A stretch of 5,294 nt of DNA from Adhaeribacter sp. (GTDB lineage Bacteria; Bacteroidota; Bacteroidia; Cytophagales; Hymenobacteraceae), in assembly GCA_028288395.1 (NCBI GenBank), contig JAQBNV010000631.1:1-5294 (forward strand). Direction: 5' to 3'. The position numbers were made by a program, and so were the translations under genes. The notes beneath the pieces are model-generated. The model ran no database searches. It was not told where the DNA came from and saw nothing but the letters and a program-made list of their open reading frames with translations. Below, piece by piece: positions 1-5,294 of this stretch. Numbering within the stretch: the stretch's first letter is position 1; every line of letters begins with the position of its first letter.

Positions 1-2015
1 TAGGCAATGCCCGGAATTTAGTTACCACCGAAACCGTATTAACGCGCATCCATACGGACCACGACATCTTAGTTGATGAAAAAGCATTTGCCCGCGCCCG
101 CTTGTTTGATATGCTGATTGGCGATTGGGAACGCCAGGAGGGGCAGTGGCGCTGGAAAGAACAATTACGGGGCAACGACCGCTATTTTATTCCGGTGCCC
201 GAAGATCGCGATGTGGCTTTCTTTAAAGCCGATGGCCTGGTTCCGTATTTAGCATCGCGTTCCTGGGCGTCACGCAGCTACCAGAATTTTGGCTACGATT
301 TTGGCGATATCCGCGGATTAAACCAAACTGCCGAAATTATAGACCATACTTTTTTAAGCCGGGTACCCTTGCCGGAGTGGGAGCAAATTGCAACGGAGAT
401 GCAAGCCAGTTTAACCGATGCCGCCATCGACGATGCCATTAAACAATTGCCTCCTGAAATTCAAGCTTTATCGGGTAAAGAAATAGGTGATAAACTAAAA
501 GCCCGGCGGGCCTTATTACCCAAAGCAGTAAAAATTTACTACGGTAATATTGCCGAAATAATAGATATAACGGGCAGCGACAAACGTGAACTATTCCAAG
601 TGAATCGGCTGCCGGCCGGACAAACCCAGATAACCGTTTTTAAAGTGAATGAGGCCGGTACGATTGGGAAAGTATTTTACGAGCGGTTGTTCCCGTTTCC
701 GGAAACCGAAGAAATTCGTTTATATGGGTTGGGCGGCAACGATATATTTAAGGTAACCGGCGAATCCAGTAAAGGGGCAAAAATCCGGATTGTGGGCGGC
801 GAAGGCCGCGACAGTATTATGGATAATTCTACTATACACGGCCTTACCAAACGCAGCTGGATTTACGATACCGAAAAAGAAAACTATTTTAACTTAGGTT
901 CCGAAGCCCATGACCGCATGGAACCATTTAAAGAAGTAAACCGCTATGAGCGTGGTTACTACGAAACATCACAATTTATTCCCCGTCTTTTCCTGGAATA
1001 TAACCCCGACGATGCGCTTTTACTAAATGGCGAAATAAGAATGCGGGTTTTTGAATTCCGTAAAAAGCCCGAAGCCGGTAATAATACCTTGTTGGCTACC
1101 TATTTACCCCGGCACCACGCCGTCCGGCTTAAGCTTACTTCGGATATTTCTGAATTTATATATAAATACAATTTGCGGTTAAACGTGCTGTACCATTCCC
1201 CTCAGGAAACTTTCAATTATTTTGGTTTAGGCAATAAAACAGCATGGGGAGCAGCTAAAAATGTAGATTACTACCGGGTAAAATACAGCCGGTTTACGGT
1301 AAATCCTAGTTTACAAACCAACCTGTTTTCTTTTGTAGATATTGGTGGCGGGCCATTATACGACCAGTTTACGGTTTATGCTAATGAGGATAAATTTCTG
1401 AATACTTCCGCTGCCGGCGATGCACCTCTTACGGGTTCGGTAACTAATAAATACCTGGGCGGGCGGGTTTTTGCTGATTTGATTGCCACCAGTTCGCCGG
1501 TAAATCCGCGCATTGGCTTAAAATGGATGAACTCCTATTCCCTGAATTGGGAGCTAGCCGGGGCAGGCCGGCGGTTTAGCCAGTTTATTTCCGAGGCTAA
1601 CTTTTTCCTGACACCTAACTTTACCTTTCAGCCTACCTGGGCGCTACGAATTGGCGGGGCCAAAAATTTTGGAAACTTCCAGTTTTATCAGGCCAACGCT
1701 TTGGGCGGCACCGAAAACTTGCGGGGTTACCGCCGTTTCCGCTACGCCGGCCGCAGTATATTTTACACCAACCTGGAAGCCCGTATTCCGGTTACCACCT
1801 TAAACCTGTATTTATCCCCTGCCCGGCTGGGCGTTATGGCCCACAGCGATTTTGGTAAAGTAACCCAGCCTAAATCTTCGCGCTTTTACAAGGGCTTTCA
1901 CCGCGGCATTGGCGGCGGCTTGTGGGCTGATTTCAACCGTCAATCGGGCATAACGGCAACTTACACTTTTGGGGAGGAGGCCTTATTTAATTTAGAATGC
2001 AAGTTTCGGTTTTAG
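1..2015 (+). CDS. Large outer-membrane barrel protein, 5'-truncated (Omp85/BamA-like C-terminus)
   Basis: The frame is open from the left edge (first complete codon at 3) to TAG at 2013-2015, so 670 C-terminal residues are visible and the true start is upstream. The TTG at 102 is not the start: the same frame upstream is protein-like. Counting from position 3, a conserved soluble region covers about residues 1-325. It includes a GDWERQ...QWRW motif (residues 40-51), a PVPEDRD segment, and glycine/aspartate-rich stretches LYGLGGNDIF (240-249) and GGEGRDSI (265-272). From about residue 328 the pattern is amphipathic beta-strands with NYFGLGN (405-411), LGGTENLRGY (567-576; the RGY motif typical of Omp85 proteins) and a terminal Phe, as expected of a BamA-inserted barrel. 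From memory, full-length relatives in Bacteroidota exceed 1000 residues and often carry an N-terminal metallophosphoesterase-type domain, which is not visible here. The fold and outer-membrane location are well supported. The substrate and role are unknown. Confidence 0.85.
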   Translation, partial: GNARNLVTTETVLTRIHTDHDILVDEKAFARARLFDMLIGDWERQEGQWRWKEQLRGNDRYFIPVPEDRDVAFFKADGLVPYLASRSWASRSYQNFGYDFGDIRGLNQTAEIIDHTFLSRVPLPEWEQIATEMQASLTDAAIDDAIKQLPPEIQALSGKEIGDKLKARRALLPKAVKIYYGNIAEIIDITGSDKRELFQVNRLPAGQTQITVFKVNEAGTIGKVFYERLFPFPETEEIRLYGLGGNDIFKVTGESSKGAKIRIVGGEGRDSIMDNSTIHGLTKRSWIYDTEKENYFNLGSEAHDRMEPFKEVNRYERGYYETSQFIPRLFLEYNPDDALLLNGEIRMRVFEFRKKPEAGNNTLLATYLPRHHAVRLKLTSDISEFIYKYNLRLNVLYHSPQETFNYFGLGNKTAWGAAKNVDYYRVKYSRFTVNPSLQTNLFSFVDIGGGPLYDQFTVYANEDKFLNTSAAGDAPLTGSVTNKYLGGRVFADLIATSSPVNPRIGLKWMNSYSLNWELAGAGRRFSQFISEANFFLTPNFTFQPTWALRIGGAKNFGNFQFYQANALGGTENLRGYRRFRYAGRSIFYTNLEARIPVTTLNLYLSPARLGVMAHSDFGKVTQPKSSRFYKGFHRGIGGGLWADFNRQSGITATYTFGEEALFNLECKFRF

Positions 2016-2353
2016 ATAGGTAAAAGGAATGAGCGAGATCCACCTCCATCTTTTCTTACCCATTTTTAGTTATTTCACTTATTAAATATAATCTGTTATT
2101 ATATACGCAAAGAATTTTTATTGCCTTAATCTAAAAAGATAGTATAGCTATTTAATCAGAAAACCAATTGACTGATTTTTTACTATTTATAAATTATTGT
2201 GCTATTAGAAAATGAATAGGAGCAATCTTTGACTTCCTGCATTTCAGCTAATATTGCATGTAGTTATTTCTTTTCAAAGGTTAAATCAAAAACAAAGTTT
2301 AATTGTTTCAATTAAAACAATTAAATAATATCTGCTATAGTTTAAAATAATGC
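2016..2353. other. AT-rich intergenic region upstream of the two-component operon
   Basis: This 338-bp stretch holds no convincing gene. It is much more AT-rich than the flanking coding sequence. Its right end carries a clear inverted repeat (2298-2325), listed separately. A weaker nested stem-loop can be drawn at 2224-2282. Just after the upstream stop, GGTAAAAG (2019-2026) can partly pair with CTTTTCTTACC (2050-2060) only with a bulge, so a terminator for the barrel gene is possible but not supported. I found no good match to the Bacteroidota promoter pattern (TTG near -33, TAnnTTTG near -7), although the promoter of the operon should lie here. Confidence 0.6.
2298..2325. promoter_or_regulatory. 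11-bp inverted repeat with embedded direct repeats, candidate operator
   Basis: The arms TTTAATTGTTT (2298-2308) and AAACAATTAAA (2315-2325) are perfect reverse complements separated by six bases. The right half also contains an 8-bp direct repeat, CAATTAAA, at 2309-2316 and 2318-2325, a 9-bp period. The element ends 28 bp before the response-regulator start codon, a usual place for an operator. OmpR/PhoB-type regulators typically bind direct repeats spaced about one helical turn, so autoregulation by the downstream regulator is a reasonable inference. It is not followed by a T run, so it is not a typical terminator. The sequence is simple and AT-rich, so chance cannot be excluded. Confidence 0.4.
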
Positions 2354-3043
2354 ATGAAAATCTTAATAATTGAAGATGAACCGTCCCTGGGTAAAAGTAT
2401 GGTGGACTTTTTAAAGAAGGAAAGTTTTGTTTGTGAATTAGCTTTCGATTTTGCTACTGCCCAGGAAAAAATAAACCTTTATCAGTACGATTGCATAGTC
2501 CTTGATCTCTCTCTGCCCGATGGCAATGGCCTGGAGTTGTTGCGGGAATTAAAAACCAATCCCCATAAATCAGAGGGGGTTGTAATAATTTCAGCGAAGA
2601 ATTCCCTCGATGATAAAATAGCAGGACTAGATTTAGGGGCGGATGATTATTTAACTAAACCTTTTCACTTATCAGAACTCAACTCAAGAATTAAATCGGT
2701 TATTCGCCGGCGTAATTTTAACGGTGCCAATCAATTGGTGTTAAATGAAATTATTGTTGATTTTGGCAAGAAAATAGTGCTGGTAGATAAACAACAAGTC
2801 CGGCTTTCCAAAAAAGAATACCAATTGCTTTTATTCCTCATTGCTAACCGCAACCGGGTGGTTTCCAAGAGCGCCATTGCCGAACATTTATCGGGTGATG
2901 AGGCCGACGTATTTGATGACTTTGATTTTATTTACGCCCACATTAAAAACCTGAAGCGAAAGCTTACCGAAGGCCATTGTCCGGATTATATTAAAACGAT
3001 TTACGGGTTAGGCTATCAATTCTCCACCGATGAAACTGCTTAA
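2354..3043 (+). CDS. OmpR/PhoB-family response regulator
   Basis: This is a 229-residue DNA-binding response regulator, the cytoplasmic output half of the two-component pair. The receiver domain (about 1-120) has every key residue: acidic E7/D8, phosphoacceptor D51 in VLDLSLPDG, switch S80, switch aromatic Y99, and K102 in TKPF. A winged-helix Trans_reg_C domain follows (about 125-226), with the RLSKKEYQLL helix and the terminal wing motif YGLGYQF. The length is normal for the family, so the protein should be competent for phosphorylation and DNA binding. The ATG at 2354 gives the canonical MKILIIEDE start; an out-of-frame ATG at 2350 is ignored. No Shine-Dalgarno sequence is present, which is usual in Bacteroidota. 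The gene overlaps the kinase gene by 14 bp, pointing to co-transcription and translational coupling. Target genes are unknown; the inverted repeat upstream and the nearby PAP2 gene are candidates. Confidence 0.95.
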   Translation: MKILIIEDEPSLGKSMVDFLKKESFVCELAFDFATAQEKINLYQYDCIVLDLSLPDGNGLELLRELKTNPHKSEGVVIISAKNSLDDKIAGLDLGADDYLTKPFHLSELNSRIKSVIRRRNFNGANQLVLNEIIVDFGKKIVLVDKQQVRLSKKEYQLLLFLIANRNRVVSKSAIAEHLSGDEADVFDDFDFIYAHIKNLKRKLTEGHCPDYIKTIYGLGYQFSTDETA

Positions 3044-4304
3044 CCTCACGGTCCGGAATTATCTGCTTTATTCCCTGGCGATAATTTTACTGGCCTTGCC
3101 GGTATTTTATTTTACAATGGAAAAACTTATGCTGGAGGACGTTGATGAAGCCCTTTGGCTCCGGAAAGAAGCTTTGTTATTGCAGGTACCCCGGATTAAA
3201 AATGAACACGAAGTAAAGCTCTGGCAGAAGTTGGACGGTAGTATCCGGGTACAGGCACTTACCATTCCTCTCCGCCGCGATAGTATCTATTTTACTGCCC
3301 ATTATGATAGCCTGGAACAGGAACTGGAGCCATTCCGGGAACTTGCTACCGTTATGTCTATAAACGGCCGGCCTCGTGTAGTGCTTATCGGTACTAACTT
3401 AGTAGAATCGGAAGACTTGGCTCAAAGCGTGGTGAAATTACAGGCCAGTTTGCTGGTGGCGCTGCTACTGGGCCTATTGTACTTAAATCGCCGGACGGCT
3501 TTACGGGTTTGGCAGCCATTCTACCAGATATTGGCCAATTTAAAAGAATTTAATGTAACCAAACACCATACCATTACTCTTCCAGATACTGATATTCAGG
3601 AATTTAAAGATTTAAAAATGGCTATTGCTGGGCTTATTCAAAAGAATCGCGAAGCATATATCAGCCAAAAGCATTTTACCGAAAATGCGGCCCACGAAAT
3701 GCAAACACCGTTGGCCATTTTGCACGGAAAACTGGAAATGCTATTGCAAACACCATCTTTATCGGAACAACAGGCAACCTTGATAACCGAAGCCTTAGAA
3801 GGCAACAGCCGCTTATCTAAACTAACTAAAAATTTACTATTACTCGCCAAAATTGAAAATAAACAATATCATACAACCGAAGACCTGGATTTGCCAGCTA
3901 TTTTACACCAGTTAGTTCGCCACTATAAAGAAAGTATTCACTTGAAAGGCATAAAGGTAACCCAGCAACTACAACCTTTAACTTTAAAAACTAACCGGGT
4001 AATGCTGGAAGTGTTGCTGACTAATATTCTGAGTAATGCCATCCGGCATAATCTTCAGCAAGGAGCCATTCATATCCAGGTGCAGGAAAATAAATTGCAA
4101 GTCGTGAATACTGGCCAACCTTTAAATCTAAATCCGGAAATATTATTCCAGCGTTTCCAGAAAGACAGTGCTAACCCCAAAAGCAACGGCCTGGGTTTAG
4201 CCATTGCTAAAAAAATTTGCGACTTGTACGGGTATCAGATTCAATATATCCACCAGTCTGGTCAGCACCGGGTAGAAATAAGCTTTATAGAAGACCGTGA
4301 GTAA
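3030..4304 (+). CDS. Two-component sensor histidine kinase, membrane-bound
   Basis: This 424-residue inner-membrane kinase is the partner of the preceding regulator. TM1 spans about residues 11-29. A short periplasmic sensor loop covers about 30-132, and TM2 spans about 136-152. A HAMP-like linker follows, with WQPF at 161-164 and EFKDL at 191-195. The HisKA domain has the H-box HEMQTPLA with phosphoacceptor H222. The HATPase domain has the N-box TNILSNAIRHN (N332, N336), the G1 box VVNTGQPL (Asn360 where many kinases have Asp), the F-box FQRF (373-376) and the G2 box NGLGLAIAKK (386-395). All catalytic boxes are present, so it is probably active. The Asn in G1 and the HEMQTPLA H-box are common in Bacteroidota kinases as far as I recall. 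The start ATG lies inside the regulator gene, 14 bp before its stop codon ends. The ligand cannot be read from the loop, which matches no sensor domain I recognise. Confidence 0.95.
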   Translation: MKLLNLTVRNYLLYSLAIILLALPVFYFTMEKLMLEDVDEALWLRKEALLLQVPRIKNEHEVKLWQKLDGSIRVQALTIPLRRDSIYFTAHYDSLEQELEPFRELATVMSINGRPRVVLIGTNLVESEDLAQSVVKLQASLLVALLLGLLYLNRRTALRVWQPFYQILANLKEFNVTKHHTITLPDTDIQEFKDLKMAIAGLIQKNREAYISQKHFTENAAHEMQTPLAILHGKLEMLLQTPSLSEQQATLITEALEGNSRLSKLTKNLLLLAKIENKQYHTTEDLDLPAILHQLVRHYKESIHLKGIKVTQQLQPLTLKTNRVMLEVLLTNILSNAIRHNLQQGAIHIQVQENKLQVVNTGQPLNLNPEILFQRFQKDSANPKSNGLGLAIAKKICDLYGYQIQYIHQSGQHRVEISFIEDRE

Positions 4305-4440
4305 TATTTATTTAATTAGGTTGTCTGAATGATTTGACAATTATTAAATCGTCAAATTTAAATGATACTACAATCTCCAATTCAATTTGGGTAAAATTCA
4401 GAACTGACCTGTTAATTTATTTTTAGAATAGGGAAAGGTA

Positions 4441-4498
4441 CTGGGTATACTATTTTAAATATTTTGAATCTTCAATGATTTTAAGAACCCAGCTTTTT
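4441..4498 (+). terminator. Possible terminator downstream of the two-component operon (weak)
   Basis: CTGGGT (4441-4446) is the reverse complement of ACCCAG (4487-4492), and the right arm is followed at once by CTTTTT. The GC-rich arm before a T run resembles an intrinsic terminator. However, the loop is 40 bases, far longer than usual, and the stem is only six pairs. It lies about 140 bp after the kinase stop codon. It is the best terminator-like element in this gap, but support is weak. Confidence 0.2.
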
Positions 4499-4562
4499 CT
4501 GCTTAAACGGTGATTTTAAAGTTTGAAAAGCATTTAGGTATGTATAAAGAAAGTAGCCTAAC

Positions 4563-4642
4563 AAATTAAAATTGAGCAACGGTGGTGTTTACTCTTTATA
4601 TAATTGATTCCTTTAAACGCTGGTAGAAGAAAATTAAAATTG
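4563..4642. repeat. 12-bp direct repeat AAATTAAAATTG, two copies
   Basis: The identical 12-mer occurs at 4563-4574 and 4631-4642, with start points 68 bp apart, upstream of the PAP2 gene. It shares the core AATTAAAA with the repeat element before the response regulator (2310-2317). That could mean a common binding site, but the sequence is simple and AT-rich, and such matches are easily produced by chance in this kind of DNA. Confidence 0.3.
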
Positions 4643-4729
4643 TGATTACTATTCTGCTTTAACCGCCTGAAAAATATTGTACTTTTAATACAGGCTCAAA
4701 CAAATAACGTTCTTAATGGTACAATCTTC

Positions 4730-4960
4730 ATGTTAAAGTACTTTTTCGTAAGCTTTTGCTTTTTCAGTCAGATAGGACTGGCACAAAGTATTACAAATTT
4801 TCTTTCCATTCGGCGCCATATAAGTCAACTCTTACATTTACGCAGTCAGGGCATCAAAAAAATAAATTTTACTGGGAAATTCAACGCAGGTGATGTGGGA
4901 AAAACAACAATTGGATTAAATCCTGCCACCTTTATTTTTGCCATAAAAATTAAAAATTAA
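4730..4960 (+). CDS. Signal-peptide ORF, probably the N-terminal piece of a broken PAP2 phosphatase
   Basis: As written this encodes 76 residues. The first 20 or so form a good Sec signal peptide: Lys3, a hydrophobic core FFVSFCFF, then a GLAQS-type cleavage site after Ala18. The remainder (about residues 20-76) is basic and matches nothing I recognise. The frame ends at TAA 4958-4960 directly after two runs of five A (4945-4949 and 4952-4956). Removing one A from either run would let this frame read on into the PAP2-like sequence that follows, and the joined segment reads IKLKINRAIIAPALL, a smooth continuation. I therefore infer that this is not an independent small secreted protein but the 5' part of the PAP2 gene. 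The alternative, a separate small exported protein, cannot be excluded. No Shine-Dalgarno sequence is visible before the ATG. Confidence 0.55.
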   Translation: MLKYFFVSFCFFSQIGLAQSITNFLSIRRHISQLLHLRSQGIKKINFTGKFNAGDVGKTTIGLNPATFIFAIKIKN

Positions 4961-5294
4961 CCGGGCTATTATTGCCCCTGCTTTACTAGGTGGTTTCGGC
5001 TTCTTAACGCTGGGTAAACCAGGATTTTTAGAAAGTAATGAAGCCGTGAAATTACCTGGCACTATCCTGGCTTCCAAACGCACTTAGATAACTATACCCA
5101 GTATGTTCCGTTGGCTGCCGTATATGGCTTAAATCAGGCCGGCGTAAAAGGGAAGCATAATTTGCTAAACATGACGATGCTTTATGCCCTTTCCAGTTTT
5201 ATTAATAATACATTAACCAAAAATATAAAACATCTTACAGGGGCCAAACGTCCTGATGGAACTGGTTTGGATGCTTTCCCTTCCGGACATACCA
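4947..5294 (+). pseudogene. PAP2-family phosphatase, frameshifted, 3' end beyond window
   Basis: PAP2 enzymes remove phosphate from lipid phosphates such as undecaprenyl pyrophosphate, phosphatidylglycerol phosphate or lipid A, usually on the periplasmic side. Here the segment 4947-5051 reads RAIIAPALLGGFGFLTLG...NEAVK in one frame, then stops at TAG 5085-5087. The family-like sequence continues from about 5048 in another frame: HYPGFQTHLDNYTQYVP, then VYGLNQAGVKGKHN, and the catalytic motif KX6RP (5228-5254) and PSGH (5279-5290). The third PAP2 motif (SRxxxxxHxxxD) would lie past the window edge. The change of frame corresponds to one missing base, simplest as AAA for AAAA at 5049-5051. The catalytic frame is the same as that of the signal-peptide ORF at 4730. 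The motifs seen are intact, so decay is recent or the shifts are sequence errors. The family call is firm; the exact lipid substrate is unknown. Confidence 0.8.

Larger units (their letters stand above)
4305..4729. other. AT-rich intergenic region between kinase and PAP2 gene
   Basis: I see no gene in these 425 bp in any frame. The region is AT-rich and contains a weak terminator-like element (4441-4498) and a 12-bp direct repeat (4563-4574 and 4631-4642), listed separately. It also has a 7-bp inverted repeat, ATTTGAC/GTCAAAT, at 4332-4338 and 4351-4357. The hexamer-like stretch TACTTTTA at 4680-4687 resembles the Bacteroidota -7 box TAnnTTTG at seven of eight positions and lies 42 bp before the ATG at 4730. 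No TTG sits at the expected upstream distance, so it is only a weak promoter candidate. The length suggests that the PAP2 gene has its own promoter rather than reading through from the kinase. Confidence 0.6.

Noticed and set aside
102..104. TTG as the start of the large barrel protein
   Set aside because: The frame stays open to the left edge and its translation there (for example LVDEKAFARARLFD) continues the conserved family sequence, so the TTG is an internal leucine codon.
2019..2060. Terminator after the barrel gene from GGTAAAAG and CTTTTCTTACC
   Set aside because: Pairing needs a bulge, the loop is over 20 bases, and no proper T run follows, only ATTTTTAG. Support is too weak to call.
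3638..3850. A 70-codon open frame on the minus strand
   Set aside because: It lies wholly inside the HisKA region of the histidine kinase gene, antisense to conserved motifs, and its translation resembles no protein. It is a shadow of the real gene.
4107..4115. Asn in place of Asp in the kinase G1 box (NTG), considered as loss of ATP binding
   Set aside because: The N, F and G2 boxes are intact and this variant is, to my knowledge, common in Bacteroidota kinases, so it is not good evidence of inactivity.
4332..4357. Inverted repeat ATTTGAC/GTCAAAT after the kinase gene
   Set aside because: Seven pairs around a 12-base AT-rich loop, with no T tract after it. It is expected by chance in such DNA and is not a convincing terminator or operator.
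4353..4360. Minus-strand match to the Bacteroidota -7 box (TAAATTTG)
   Set aside because: There is no gene on the minus strand downstream of it in this window, and the match is short and AT-rich.
4856..4862. Seven-A run as a third frameshift site in the PAP2 5' part
   Set aside because: Changing this run by one base in either direction brings in an early stop codon, so the present length is the one that keeps the frame open.

Overview
The window looks like a chromosomal segment from a Bacteroidota bacterium, most likely of the Cytophagales type (relatives of Adhaeribacter, Hymenobacter or Pontibacter). This is inferred from protein style: a large outer-membrane barrel protein carrying a DW-[DE]-R-x-E-x-QWRW motif, a histidine kinase with the H-box HEMQTPLA, AT-rich intergenic DNA, and starts without Shine-Dalgarno sequences. 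No RNA gene, CRISPR array, insertion sequence or phage gene was recognised.

Layout, all on the plus strand. (1) Positions 1-2015 hold the C-terminal 670 residues of a very large envelope protein that began upstream of the window. It has a conserved soluble part with a kinase-like motif, a short glycine/aspartate-rich segment, and an Omp85/BamA-like beta-barrel ending in Phe. (2) Positions 2016-2353 are an AT-rich gap with a strong 11-bp inverted repeat, overlapping direct repeats, just before the next gene. (3) Positions 2354-4304 hold a two-component operon: an OmpR/PhoB-type response regulator followed, with a 14-bp overlap, by its membrane histidine kinase. (4) Positions 4305-4729 are a second AT-rich gap with a weak terminator-like element and a 12-bp direct repeat. 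(5) From 4730 to the window end there is a secreted or membrane PAP2-family phosphatase, cut off by the window edge right after its PSGH motif.

The most notable point is that the PAP2 gene is not open as written. The signal peptide lies in one frame, the next roughly 35 codons in another, and the KX6RP/PSGH catalytic part is back in the first frame. The two shifts are opposite in sign and each falls in a run of A. Removing one A near 4945-4949 and adding one at 5049-5051 gives a single continuous PAP2 protein starting at 4730. This could be a recent pseudogene, paired sequencing errors, or slippage; the sequence alone cannot decide.

Functionally the window reads as cell-envelope genes. The two-component pair probably senses an envelope signal through the short periplasmic loop of the kinase. 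The adjacent PAP2 phosphatase, acting on lipid phosphates, is a plausible but unproven target.
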